Shown here one piece after another: positions 16,446 to 25,544 of a stretch of 64,000 bases of DNA. The position numbers and the translations under genes were made by a program. The DNA is from an uncultured Saprospiraceae bacterium. Lineage in GTDB: Bacteria > Bacteroidota > Bacteroidia > Chitinophagales > Saprospiraceae. Location of the stretch: the NCBI GenBank assembly GCA_937927575.1, contig CALBEE010000164.1:1-64000 (forward strand), read 5' to 3'. Below the pieces are notes generated by a model, which did not search any database, was not told the origin of the DNA, and was given only the letters and a program-made list of their open reading frames with translations. Numbering within the stretch: the stretch's first letter is position 1; each line of letters begins with the position of its first letter.

Positions 16446-18674
16446 ATGAAATTTAGCTTTACAATTTGTCTAATCATCATCTTTAAGCTGGGACTTCTAG
16501 CACAAGTTTTAGAAGGCGTGGTAAAAAATCAGGATAATGAGCCTATAATAGATGCGTATGTCTATTTAACCCAATCCAAGATTCACTCTCATACGGATGA
16601 TATTGGTTATTTTAAGTTAAATAAAATAGATGTAGGAGATACTTTAGTTGTAACCTATTTGGGTTACAAGACCATTAGAAAAGTGATTGATCCTAGCGCT
16701 TTAAAGGAATCTTTGAAATTAGTGATGGTGGATGGAAAATTATTATTAGATCAAGTTCAGGTAACTGGATCTATGAGAAATGCATACCAAATAAGTAACA
16801 TAGATATCCAGCTCAATCCTGTAAAATCTTCGCAAGAGATTCTTCAAAAAGTACCAGGACTTATTATTGCCCAACATGCAGGTGGAGGTAAAGCCGAACA
16901 AATTTTTCTTCGAGGATTTGATATAGATCACGGTACAGATATAGCTATAAATGTGGATGGAATGCCAGTCAATATGGTTTCACATGCACATGGGCAAGGA
17001 TATAGTGATCTTCACTTTCTAATTCCAGAAACGGTAGATGATATTGAATTTGGTAAAGGAACGTACTATGCAGATGTAGGAAATTTTGGAACCGCTGGAT
17101 ATGTAAATTTTACTACGAAAGATAAGATCGACAAAAGTGTCTTAGGAGCAGAATATGGTAGATTCGATACACGTAGGTTATATGGTTTATTGGACTTATT
17201 GGGAAATGTGAAAAATACAAGTGCATACATCGCTTCTGAATATATTTATAGTGATGGCCCTTTCGAATCTTCTCAAAACTTTAATAGGTTTAACATCATG
17301 GCCAAATTGGTAAAGTCATTTGAAGATGAATCTAAGTTGACATTACAAGCTAGCATATTCGATAGTAAATGGGATGCCTCTGGACAGATACCGCAAAGAC
17401 TAGTAGACGCTGGTACAATATCTAGATTTGGTGCAGTGGATGATACAGAAGGTGGATTTACTAGTCGTATTAATCTTTCTTTAAATCATTTAAAACCATT
17501 GGGTGTATCCAACTTCGTAAAGACTAATGTGTACATGGTAAAGTATGATTTCCAATTGTTTTCCAATTTTACTTTTTTCTTGGAGAACCCTGAAGAAGGA
17601 GATCAAATCATGCAATCAGAAGATCGAACTATTTATGGAATGCAATCACAAATATTTGATTCTAGATATTACGAAAACTTTACTTTGAATAGTCAACTTG
17701 GTATTGGATTGCGACATGATGAAGTCGAAGATAATCAGTTGTCTTCTACACTGAATAGACAATTTATTCGTGACCGTTTTTCTTTTGGTGATGTACATGA
17801 GACTAATATGTTTGCATTTGCTAGTACTGAAATTGATTTTGGCCAGTGGTTAATCGTACCAGGTATTAGATTTGATTTTTTCTCTTTCGAATATGTAGAT
17901 TTATTACAAACGTTGTATTCAACTAGATCCAAGAATGCTTCGATAGTATCGCCAAAGCTCAATTTAATTTATAATCCTAATCAAAATTTGCAACTGTATC
18001 TTAAAACAGGAAAAGGCTTTCATGCAAATGATACCAGAGTAGCCATAAATGATGAACTTAAGACTATTCCTTCGGCTTATGGAGTTGATCTAGGTTCAGT
18101 TTGGAAACCCAATAGTAAGGTTTGGTTGACGGCTGCTTTATGGAGTTTGTATTTGGAACAAGAATTTGTTTATGTAGGTGATGCTGCCATAGTAGAACCA
18201 AGTGGTGAGACTCAAAGGAGTGGTGTAGAAGTAGGTGTAAGATGGCAATTGACAGATAATCTATTTTTTGATAGTGACGCTACGTATACAATGGCCAGAT
18301 CTATTGAGGAAGGCGTCGAATCTGGTCAAGATTACATCCCTTTAGCACCAGATCTTACTATGGCTGGAGGTGTCAGTTATAATACTAATAATTGGTCGTC
18401 TGCGCTTAGGTACCAATATATAAAAGATCGACCGGCTAATGAAGATAATAGTTTAGTCGCAAAAGGTTATATGGTTGTAGAAGCTAACGCTAATTATAAG
18501 TTTGATAAACTTACCATCGGTATATCCATCGATAACCTCTTTAATACTGAATGGAATCAGGCTCAATTTGCTACAGAATCTAGATTGCAAAATGAACCGA
18601 TGTCTGTAGAAGAAATACACTTCACACCAGGAACGCCTTTTTTTGTGAAAGGGCGTGTGGCGTTTAATTTTTAA
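16446..18674 (+). CDS. TonB-dependent outer-membrane receptor
   Basis: 742 residues from the ATG at 16446, chosen because it starts the signal peptide (MKFSFTICLIIIFKLGLLAQ). A carboxypeptidase-like regulatory domain (about 20-105; VVKNQDNEPIIDAYVYL, GYFKLNKIDVGDTLVVTYLG) comes before the plug (SSQEILQKVPGLIIAQ, FLRGFDIDHGTDI, VNMVSHAHGQGYSDLHF) and a beta-barrel ending in GTPFFVKGRVAFNF with a terminal Phe. The His-containing plug phrase SHAHGQGY is a recognisable subfamily mark. There is no SusD or other neighbour to reveal the substrate. Confidence 0.92.
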   Translation: MKFSFTICLIIIFKLGLLAQVLEGVVKNQDNEPIIDAYVYLTQSKIHSHTDDIGYFKLNKIDVGDTLVVTYLGYKTIRKVIDPSALKESLKLVMVDGKLLLDQVQVTGSMRNAYQISNIDIQLNPVKSSQEILQKVPGLIIAQHAGGGKAEQIFLRGFDIDHGTDIAINVDGMPVNMVSHAHGQGYSDLHFLIPETVDDIEFGKGTYYADVGNFGTAGYVNFTTKDKIDKSVLGAEYGRFDTRRLYGLLDLLGNVKNTSAYIASEYIYSDGPFESSQNFNRFNIMAKLVKSFEDESKLTLQASIFDSKWDASGQIPQRLVDAGTISRFGAVDDTEGGFTSRINLSLNHLKPLGVSNFVKTNVYMVKYDFQLFSNFTFFLENPEEGDQIMQSEDRTIYGMQSQIFDSRYYENFTLNSQLGIGLRHDEVEDNQLSSTLNRQFIRDRFSFGDVHETNMFAFASTEIDFGQWLIVPGIRFDFFSFEYVDLLQTLYSTRSKNASIVSPKLNLIYNPNQNLQLYLKTGKGFHANDTRVAINDELKTIPSAYGVDLGSVWKPNSKVWLTAALWSLYLEQEFVYVGDAAIVEPSGETQRSGVEVGVRWQLTDNLFFDSDATYTMARSIEEGVESGQDYIPLAPDLTMAGGVSYNTNNWSSALRYQYIKDRPANEDNSLVAKGYMVVEANANYKFDKLTIGISIDNLFNTEWNQAQFATESRLQNEPMSVEEIHFTPGTPFFVKGRVAFNF

Positions 18675-18894
18675 ATCAAAAGGATGTACGTTAGGAATAA
18701 AAAAATCTAAGTTGAATTGGTTATGTTCATCGAAATTATAGTTCTAATTCGTCGAATAGGATAGTTACACTACGATAAGCGGCTAATAATATGATACTAT
18801 TTTCTAAGGCCTTTTATTCGGTTGTCTATAAAAGCTTTTACGTAATCCTATAAATGCAATTGTTCTATGATCACCAGATGTTTTTGGATATGAA
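18675..18894. other. AT-rich intergenic stretch, nothing clear
   Basis: The region after the receptor gene shows no convincing terminator, promoter pair or homologous coding frame. A weak 44-codon frame follows it at 18895. Confidence 0.5.
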
Positions 18895-19029
18895 ATGTAT
18901 GAATTTCCAAATATGTTAGTATCACTTTCAGAGCATAACTTTACCTTTTATATACTATGTGTTTTAATAATGCTTCATGGATATATAAAAATGAAGAGGA
19001 ATAATAAAATTGCTAGAGAAAATAAATAG
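18895..19029 (+). CDS. Possible 44-residue membrane peptide (weak)
   Basis: ATG 18895 to TAG 19027-19029. The middle is hydrophobic (FTFYILCVLIML) and the end is basic (KMKRNNK), a plausible single-span peptide. There is no coupling, no recognisable start context and no homology known to me, and AT-rich DNA makes such frames by chance. Confidence 0.22.
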   Translation: MYEFPNMLVSLSEHNFTFYILCVLIMLHGYIKMKRNNKIARENK

Positions 19030-19038
19030 TCTAAGCAT

Positions 19039-19491
19039 CTAACAGCCTAACATCAATTCGATCGTGTTATTAGGTAGGGAATATTTTCTATCAGTTGTTA
19101 AGATAATAATGCGCTCTCCTTCTTTACATTGCGAAACCACTTTTTCAGCATTTACTTTGGTGTAGATTTTGTTCGACAACAATCTTTGTGTCCCAGTTTT
19201 ATCATCTTTGATAGCGATTTGAAACGAAGGATCTTCTATAGAGGTGAGTCTTTCAGAATTGTCTAAGATTTTAAGAGTAATATCTCCATACATTCCCATT
19301 CCGAGGGTAAGTTTTTCTTTGGCAAACGACCACTCATGTAATGGCTTATCATCATATTGAATGATTAATTCTACACTATAATTTGCATTCACCTCTTTTC
19401 TGTAAGGATCTTCAAACATCATTTGAGCTGATGCGGAAAGAGAAAAAATCAATACTCCCAATAAACTAAGAACAACTTTCATAATATTCAT
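19039..19491 (-). CDS. Secreted hypothetical protein divergent from a membrane regulator
   Basis: 150 residues from ATG 19491 (a second ATG at 19482 is equally good). The frame stays open further upstream but only these starts begin with a signal peptide (MKVVLSLLGVLIFSLSASAQ). The mature protein is beta-rich with two cysteines (VSQCKEG and a C-terminal LMLGC). Family not recognised. It is divergent from a transmembrane winged-helix regulator, with phased TGTAAA repeats between, so it may be a target or partner of that regulator. Confidence 0.7.
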   Translation of the reverse strand: MNIMKVVLSLLGVLIFSLSASAQMMFEDPYRKEVNANYSVELIIQYDDKPLHEWSFAKEKLTLGMGMYGDITLKILDNSERLTSIEDPSFQIAIKDDKTGTQRLLSNKIYTKVNAEKVVSQCKEGERIIILTTDRKYSLPNNTIELMLGC

Positions 19492-19548
19492 TTTGATTAT
19501 GTAACTCCTCAAATGTGCTAGATATTCAATAGAATTAGCAATATACGC

Positions 19549-19606
19549 TGTAAAACGATGTAAACGAAATGTAAATGCCTGTATACTAAGGAGTAATGAT
19601 TGTAAA
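19549..19606. promoter_or_regulatory. Helically phased TGTAAA repeats between divergent genes
   Basis: TGTAAA starts at 19549, 19559, 19570 and 19601, i.e. steps of 10, 11 and 31 bp, so all four lie on one face of the helix. Direct repeats with 10-11 bp steps are the usual binding pattern of OmpR/PhoB-type winged-helix proteins, and the adjacent gene encodes one. On the minus strand a TACTTTTG (19615-19622) resembles a -7 box for the divergent secreted protein. Confidence 0.5.
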
Positions 19607-19635
19607 TTGAGGTACAAAAGTAATTGTATCAGTAG

Positions 19636-20517
19636 ATGAAGAATTGGACGAAGATTGTTATTGGAGCCTTATTAATTTCCAGCATTGGACTCATGGGGGC
19701 TACAGGTCTAGGCTATGATCGAGATCATGAATGGAAACCCGAGTCCGTTAATCTCGCTTTGAGACAGGTAGCTCACCAATTATATAGTCTTTGTGAAAAT
19801 CATACAGAAAGAATAGAAGCCGTACAACAATCCGATGAATCTACTTTTTCGATAAAGTTGAATGAGTATATCGACTATGATCAACTGCCTAAAATTATGG
19901 ATCGAGCCTTGAAAGATTTTGACATTACCAATGAATATGGAGTGTTAGTCAAAAGTTGTGATGAGGAAATTATTGAATTGGGATATACTTATGTAGCCTT
20001 AGAACGAAACGATGTTGCTTGTCAAGGAAGAGAACATGTTCTTGATTGCAGTTTAATTGAGCTTATTATCTATGAACAAAAAAGAAAAAGACCCATATGG
20101 AATTACCTATTATTGACATTATTATTAGGAGGTGTAATAGGTTTGCTGGTGTATAGTTATGTTGCCTCTGAGAAAGATTTAACAAAAGATATTCCTTCTG
20201 AAGATGCATTGACAGCTGAGGATTCGAAGATCTCAATTGGTAGTTTTGTATTAGATCACAATAATCAATCTCTTACCAAAGATGAAGAGGTGGTTACTCT
20301 CACATTTAGAGAATCCAAACTTTTGCATTACTTAGCGACGCATCCTAATCAAGTACTTAGTCGAGACCAGATTCAAGCTAATGTATGGGAAGACGAAGGT
20401 GTAATCGTAGGCCGAAGTTTGGATGTGTTCATTTCTCGATTGAGGAAAATTTTAAAAAGTGATACATCGATAAAAATTAAAAGTGTGCATGGAATAGGAT
20501 ATAGATTGGAGGTGTAG
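19636..20517 (+). CDS. Membrane-anchored OmpR-type winged-helix regulator
   Basis: 293 residues. A hydrophobic segment at 8-25 starts the protein, residues about 30-150 contain four cysteines and look extracytoplasmic, a second membrane helix is at about 158-180 (WNYLLLTLLLGGVIGLLVYS), and residues about 200-293 form an OmpR/PhoB winged helix (LTFRESKLLHYLATHPNQVL, then DVFISRLRKILK and GIGYRLEV). This is a one-component sensor whose DNA-binding domain is at the C-terminus in the cytoplasm. It stands divergent to a secreted protein gene with phased repeats between. Confidence 0.9.
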   Translation: MKNWTKIVIGALLISSIGLMGATGLGYDRDHEWKPESVNLALRQVAHQLYSLCENHTERIEAVQQSDESTFSIKLNEYIDYDQLPKIMDRALKDFDITNEYGVLVKSCDEEIIELGYTYVALERNDVACQGREHVLDCSLIELIIYEQKRKRPIWNYLLLTLLLGGVIGLLVYSYVASEKDLTKDIPSEDALTAEDSKISIGSFVLDHNNQSLTKDEEVVTLTFRESKLLHYLATHPNQVLSRDQIQANVWEDEGVIVGRSLDVFISRLRKILKSDTSIKIKSVHGIGYRLEV

Positions 20518-20531
20518 ATTTCATCAAATAA

Positions 20532-20574
20532 AAAGAAGACTTGCAGAATCTGATTCTACAAGTCTTCTTTTTTT
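20532..20574. terminator. Strong bidirectional terminator
   Basis: AGAAGACTTG (20534-20543) and CAAGTCTTCT (20559-20568) pair exactly, and the inner AGAAT/ATTCT extends the stem past one mismatch. A T run follows and an A run precedes, serving both the regulator gene and the convergent propeller gene. Confidence 0.87.
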
Positions 20575-20597
20575 AATGAATAATGTAAAGCTTAACT

Positions 20598-22427
20598 TTA
20601 TTTACCGACTAGGGTATCATGACACTTTACAGATTTTCCTTTCTCGACAGTAATGATAGTTTGTTCATATTCATCAATATGATATATAGGACTTTTCTCT
20701 TTCATTTTTACGGTAGAAATAGTTTTACCAGAATCCTTATTAACCTTTACGATTTGAGTATTTTTTTTGCCTTTCATAAATATGTAAACAAAATCTTTGT
20801 CTTCTTTTGTGGCCATATATCTCGTGCTACTTATTCCAAAAACAGGAGCGTCGCCTACATATAGACCACCGCTCTTAGTTCTCTCTTCAGCGCCATCCGA
20901 ACTGGCATCCTGAAACGATCCACTCATCATTCGATCCATTCTTTTTAAATCTGCCATAGCACCACCAACATTTACGCCACCAACAGTAGTCGCCATAGTA
21001 GCTAATGCACCAAACATTCTCGAAGCTGATACAGGTTTATAATGGTTATTGAATTTTACCTTGCCTTGCTTACTAACTAAGGCAACATTTTGACTGCTAG
21101 AAATGAAGTATCCAGAATCTCTTACATCGATAGTCACCCAATCCTCTGAATCTTTAAACTTTTCGAATTTGATATCTTTCGCAATTTCTTTCGCGGTTCC
21201 TTTTTTAATATCGAATGTAGTGAGTTTTTTGTCAGAGAAAATAACCACTTTATTATCTGCTTGATCAAAAGCGACAGCAGGATTTCCTTTAATTTTAATG
21301 TCATCTTTGCTCACCTTATCTCCTTTGGTATAATTCAAGATATTAGATTTTTCTCCAGAGATATAAAATACACCTTTGTCAACAGCACTCACAAAAATGA
21401 CTCTTCCAGAGATGTCTTTATCCCATTTCTTCTTTCCATTTTTATCTAATAATGTGACCTTACCGCCAGCTTCGTATTTTGTAACACTGATATACCCTTT
21501 GTCAGTTACTATGACTTGATCACATTGGCCTGGATAATCTGCTTTCGTCCAGCGCAAAGATTTCGATTCCGTATCATAGATGTTCATACCTTTTTTATGC
21601 TTAACGATGACTCCATTTTTGGTTTTTTGGATATCTACCAATTTATCTTTGAGCTTTAATGGTTCAGAAAGCTCTGATTGACCATTATCGATATTTACCA
21701 GATCCATATACTTATCTACACCCACAAAGAGCTGATTTTCTCCATGAGAAACAATCGTTTTTACATCCTTTTCATACTCTTTGGTCCATACTTTTTGACC
21801 AGATTCTAGATCTATCCCTATGATAGATTTTTTGTACGCGACCACCATTAAGTTAGAAATGGTAACGGGTTGTCCTGTTATGAAAGAAGTTTTACCCTTA
21901 AGTAATCCACCGAGACCACCCTTAGCTTTATCTATGTCTACTGACCACTTTGGAGAAGTGCTTACCAGATCATACCAAACTAGTTCATATCGCTTATCTT
22001 TTTTGATTTGAAAAACGATGGCGTTATCGTATTGAAATAGTTGATAGTCCATTATGGATACATTTTCTGACTTGGAGTCCATAAGTGTTTTTCCATCTTC
22101 AGCATTGACAACTTGTAACGACTCTTTACCTAATAGATTTTCGGTCTTTGCCACAAAATAGGGTAGCTGCTCTATCATACTTACAGTCGATAATTCTACA
22201 GCTTTCAGATTTTCATTGACCCATTTTATGTCTCCAGTAACGGGATCTAATCCAGCCATGGCTTTATCTCCACCAACAAGCACAGTGCCGTCATTGGCTT
22301 GTTGCAGCCAGTTTACTTGATAGAGTTTGTCTTTAAGCGAAACATCCCAATCTTTCTGAGCCATTCCAATCTGAGTGATACTTATAGCTACTAGTATCGC
22401 TGTCATTCTAAATATTGATTTCATCAT
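20598..22427 (-). CDS. PQQ-like beta-propeller protein, exported
   Basis: 609 residues. A signal peptide ends near GMAQ at residues 21-24. Repeated blocks of the PQQ-enzyme-like propeller type follow (AGLDPVTGDIKWV, VNAEDGKTLM, IGIDLESGQKVWTKE, VNIDNGQSEL, LLDKNGKKKWDKD). Residues around 470-520 form an insertion with Gly/Ala- and Met-rich sequence (ATMATTVGGVNVGGAMADL). Such proteins are often scaffolds; no PQQ-binding catalytic residues are evident. It has no partners nearby. Confidence 0.85.
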   Translation of the reverse strand: MMKSIFRMTAILVAISITQIGMAQKDWDVSLKDKLYQVNWLQQANDGTVLVGGDKAMAGLDPVTGDIKWVNENLKAVELSTVSMIEQLPYFVAKTENLLGKESLQVVNAEDGKTLMDSKSENVSIMDYQLFQYDNAIVFQIKKDKRYELVWYDLVSTSPKWSVDIDKAKGGLGGLLKGKTSFITGQPVTISNLMVVAYKKSIIGIDLESGQKVWTKEYEKDVKTIVSHGENQLFVGVDKYMDLVNIDNGQSELSEPLKLKDKLVDIQKTKNGVIVKHKKGMNIYDTESKSLRWTKADYPGQCDQVIVTDKGYISVTKYEAGGKVTLLDKNGKKKWDKDISGRVIFVSAVDKGVFYISGEKSNILNYTKGDKVSKDDIKIKGNPAVAFDQADNKVVIFSDKKLTTFDIKKGTAKEIAKDIKFEKFKDSEDWVTIDVRDSGYFISSSQNVALVSKQGKVKFNNHYKPVSASRMFGALATMATTVGGVNVGGAMADLKRMDRMMSGSFQDASSDGAEERTKSGGLYVGDAPVFGISSTRYMATKEDKDFVYIFMKGKKNTQIVKVNKDSGKTISTVKMKEKSPIYHIDEYEQTIITVEKGKSVKCHDTLVGK

Positions 22428-22531
22428 AATGTTGGTTTATACCCTGCATCCCTGTAGGGTTTGTGTGAATAATTCTAATTCAGCGGTAATAATAGTCAAA
22501 AGTTAAAGAATGTAAGTACCTTCTGTAAAAG

Positions 22532-22562
22532 AAAAAAGACCCATCAAACGATAGGTCTTTTT
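22532..22562. terminator. Terminator downstream of the E2 gene
   Basis: AAAGACC (22535-22541) and GGTCTTT (22554-22560) pair, with A6 before and T5 after, so it works in both directions. On the minus strand it ends the aceF-type transcript. Confidence 0.65.
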
Positions 22563-22661
22563 CCAATATTATTTAGAATAGCTTCAGCTACCTCCATTTT
22601 ATATAATCGCGCGAGTTTCAATTCTCACAATCTCGAAAACTACGAAAAAGCTAATCTCCCT

Positions 22662-23945
22662 CTAAGCCAACATCATTAATGGGCTCTGTAACATAGCTTT
22701 TAATGATTCTAAGAACTTGGCTCCTGTCACTCCATCTACTACTCTGTGATCACAAGACAGAGTTACTTTCATCATATTGCCCACAACGATTTCACCATCT
22801 TTCACAATAGGCTTTTGGATGATAGACCCTACGGCCAGGATACAAGCGTCTGGCGGATTGATAATCGCAGTGAATTCATCAATGTCAAACATACCAAGGT
22901 TAGAGATAGTGAAAGTATTTCCAGTCATCTCTTCAGTTGATAATTTTTTATTTCTGGCCTTACCCGCTAATTCCTTTACCTCGGCATTAATTTGAGTAAG
23001 TGTTTTTAAGTCAGTATCGCGAACCACCGGTACCATTAAACCATCTGGAATAGCAACAGCTACACCGATATTAATAGCTTCATGATAAGTGATTTTATCT
23101 CCATGCCAAGATGAATTGATCGCTGGGTGCTTTCTTAAAGCTACCGCACATGCTTTCATAATGATATCATTGAAAGAAATCTTGATATCTGGATGAGCAT
23201 TGACTTGTTTACGAGCTGCAATGGCATTACCCATGTCAATCTCAATGGTCAGATAGAAGTGTGGAGCACCAAATTTACTTTCACTCAATCTTCGAGCGAT
23301 TACTTTACGCATCTGAGATACAGGGGCATCTCCGTATTGTATGTCAGCTTGTAAAGCTCTAGGCGCTTGCTTGCTACTTGCAGCAGGCGCAGCAGAAGGC
23401 TGATACGTCTCTACATCGCGCTTTATGATTCTTCCACCATCTCCACTTCCTTGGATTGCTTCTAAGTTGTATCCCTTCTCTGCAGCTAAGCTACGAGCGA
23501 GTGGACTTGCTAAGATTCTATCCATATTATGATTAGATTCTGCTACAGCTGCTGGTGCGGGTACTTCTTTCTTTGCTGGAGCCGGAGCCGCTTTCGCTGC
23601 TGGCGCTGGTGTAGCAGCAGCGGCTACTGGTTCTGCAGGTGCAGCTTCTTCTTTTTTAGATTCTCCCTCAGAAGCCTGAGCTTCCGCTAACAATGCCTTA
23701 TAATCCTCTCCAGCCTTTCCTATTATGGCAATGATACCATCGACAGGCACTGGGCCTTCTTTTACTCCGATGTAGAGTAATACTCCTTCATTAAAGCTTT
23801 CAAGTTCCATGGTAGCTTTGTCTGTCTCTACTTCCGCTAGTACATCACCTGGAGATACTTTATCTCCCTCTTTAGCCAACCATGCTACGATGTTACCTTC
23901 TTCCATGGTATCACTCAATCTTGGCATTCTTATGATCTCAGCCAT
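22662..23945 (-). CDS. aceF: Pyruvate dehydrogenase E2 (dihydrolipoamide acetyltransferase)
   Basis: 427 residues. Lipoyl domain at 1-75 with the lipoylated lysine in ETDKATMELES, then an Ala/Pro/Lys-rich linker (about 90-140), the E3/E1-binding domain (RILASPLARSLAAEKGYNLE, GSGDGGRIIKRDV) and the catalytic domain (from about 200) ending with CDHRVVDGVTGAKFLES, the HxxxDG active site. Only one lipoyl domain is present. The E1 and E3 genes are not adjacent. A branched-chain or 2-oxoglutarate E2 is less likely given the lipoyl and linker pattern. Confidence 0.95.
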   Translation of the reverse strand: MAEIIRMPRLSDTMEEGNIVAWLAKEGDKVSPGDVLAEVETDKATMELESFNEGVLLYIGVKEGPVPVDGIIAIIGKAGEDYKALLAEAQASEGESKKEEAAPAEPVAAAATPAPAAKAAPAPAKKEVPAPAAVAESNHNMDRILASPLARSLAAEKGYNLEAIQGSGDGGRIIKRDVETYQPSAAPAASSKQAPRALQADIQYGDAPVSQMRKVIARRLSESKFGAPHFYLTIEIDMGNAIAARKQVNAHPDIKISFNDIIMKACAVALRKHPAINSSWHGDKITYHEAINIGVAVAIPDGLMVPVVRDTDLKTLTQINAEVKELAGKARNKKLSTEEMTGNTFTISNLGMFDIDEFTAIINPPDACILAVGSIIQKPIVKDGEIVVGNMMKVTLSCDHRVVDGVTGAKFLESLKAMLQSPLMMLA

Positions 23946-24052
23946 ATCTATTGTTATTTCTTTATGATTCGATAGTTGATAAGCCTTCCCTAAGGCTGTA
24001 TTTCAATTAGTCACCAAAATTAACTTTTCGATGCTAATTCACTAGTGTTTTA

Positions 24053-24155
24053 GTACAATAATCTAACCATTATGTATAGGATATGTTTAGCTGCTATATG
24101 AGGAGTATTATCGGAATTATAGTCTATGTGTATTATTTACACTTTCTATGTGCTA
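24053..24155. repeat. Diverged direct repeat, copy 1
   Basis: About 100 bp that match 25318-25433 at roughly four bases in five, including the shared GGATATGTTTAGCTGCT and ACTTTCTAT phrases, with a 12-nt block missing here. It lies between the secreted-protein gene and aceF, in the same orientation as the other copy. Confidence 0.8.
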
Positions 24156-24192
24156 AATAATGATTTATAGAGGTAGCAGTTTGTAGGTTATT

Positions 24193-25077
24193 CTATTGTT
24201 TTATCACTCTAAAAGCTGATAATTGTTGATTTGAAGATACAATTAGAATATACAGGCCATTAATCAAACTACTAAGATCTATGTGGGCAGAATCAATGGA
24301 TCGCATCACATTCCTACCATTAATGTCTTTTACTAAGATGGATTGAATGCTTTTGTCCGAATCTATATATACTTTATCACTTGTAGGATTCGGATATATT
24401 TTGACATGGCTGATTTTTTCTTCAACTGAACTTATAACATCGCTGCAATAGAAATCCCAAACAGAAGATTCAAAGTAGTTAGAATCATTAAAATAACATA
24501 AAGAAGTGTAGGGACCATCAGTTGAACAATAGTCGTGATTCCGTACGATTTCGAAACGACCTAAATTACCTATTCGTTCAATAAGTTTTCGGTTGCCAAA
24601 GTTATTGCTTATTGGAGTAATAATATCGAAATGTTGCACCATTAATGAATCAGGGCCTACATGCAGATAGCTTATGCTATCCAATCGGTATTCAATCGTG
24701 TATTGGCAATTAGGATTAAATGTCGTTAAGTCATAAAATAGCGACTCGCCAAGTGCAAGATTGAAATCATAGTTTAATTCAAAGGATTGAGTTATGTTAC
24801 TGTAGATATATACTCTCTTATCCTCTTCGTAAGCAATTTTAATATACTCTTGAACTGGCTCGGATGAGCCTACATCGTCGGAATCAACGGTATAGAAATT
24901 AAGTACTTTGGCTTCCTTACCTAATAATACTGTATCTTTTCCTACTGTCATGTCTACAAAGGCATGATATAAAAATCCGCTGGAATTATAAACCCAATGG
25001 TCGCCTTCTGTAAACCAGTTTTGAGAAAATACTGTAAGCTGTGATACAAGGAATATACTAGAGAAAATTAATTTCAT
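24193..25077 (-). CDS. Secreted protein with type IX secretion C-terminal domain
   Basis: 294 residues. A signal peptide (MKLIFSSIFLVSQLTVFSQ) starts it. The last 70 residues form a T9SS type A sorting domain (KIYPNPTSDKVYIDS, VKDINGRNVM, LINGLYILIV, RVIKQ), so the protein is exported across the outer membrane and probably surface-linked or released. The middle (about 20-210) is beta-rich with several cysteines and is not a family I know. It is bounded by two copies of a diverged 100-bp repeat. Confidence 0.85.
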   Translation of the reverse strand: MKLIFSSIFLVSQLTVFSQNWFTEGDHWVYNSSGFLYHAFVDMTVGKDTVLLGKEAKVLNFYTVDSDDVGSSEPVQEYIKIAYEEDKRVYIYSNITQSFELNYDFNLALGESLFYDLTTFNPNCQYTIEYRLDSISYLHVGPDSLMVQHFDIITPISNNFGNRKLIERIGNLGRFEIVRNHDYCSTDGPYTSLCYFNDSNYFESSVWDFYCSDVISSVEEKISHVKIYPNPTSDKVYIDSDKSIQSILVKDINGRNVMRSIDSAHIDLSSLINGLYILIVSSNQQLSAFRVIKQ

Positions 25078-25544
25078 ATTGACGGATTAATTATTGATAG
25101 CGACTTGAGTGGTAAAGAACATTTATTTAAAATTACAATATTCTTAACAGATCTTATAGGCATTAAATTCTTAGTATTTAAATTGACAACTGTTTAACAT
25201 TCCTAGGAATACTTGAAATCCTTTATCGTTATATCTAATACACCGGTCACTTATATACTAATCTTCCTCCCTATCGAATTTTTCTTATAAATTACTAGAA
25301 GACACTGTCAACGCCCTGTACAAAAATCTAACCATTGCATATGGGATATGTTTAGCTGCTCTAGGAGGAGTATTGTCGAAATACTTTGGTATTACAGTCT
25401 ATGTGTGTTATTTAAACTTTCTATATGTTGAACTAGACATGAAATATACGAATAAGCCTAACCTGATATCGTGATCATTGACATACAGTTGCAAAAAAAA
25501 ACAAGGATAATAATAAGGTGGTGTCTCACTTAGATTAGACCGCT
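25078..25544. other. 467-bp intergenic stretch between two secreted-protein genes
   Basis: No coding frame is convincing here. It contains copy 2 of the diverged direct repeat (25318-25433). The rest is AT-rich without a clear hairpin terminator. Confidence 0.6.
25318..25433. repeat. Diverged direct repeat, copy 2
   Basis: About 115 bp that align with 24053-24155; both start GTACAA.AATCTAACCATT and share GGATATGTTTAGCTGCT. This copy has 12 extra bases in the middle. The two copies enclose the gene at 24193-25077 in direct orientation, as left by a segmental duplication or as a duplicated upstream regulatory region. Confidence 0.8.

Noticed and set aside
22441-22460. Hairpin ACCCT...AGGGT before the PQQ-propeller gene
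   Set aside because: Only a 5-bp stem with no T run; noted as a weak leader hairpin but not listed as a feature.
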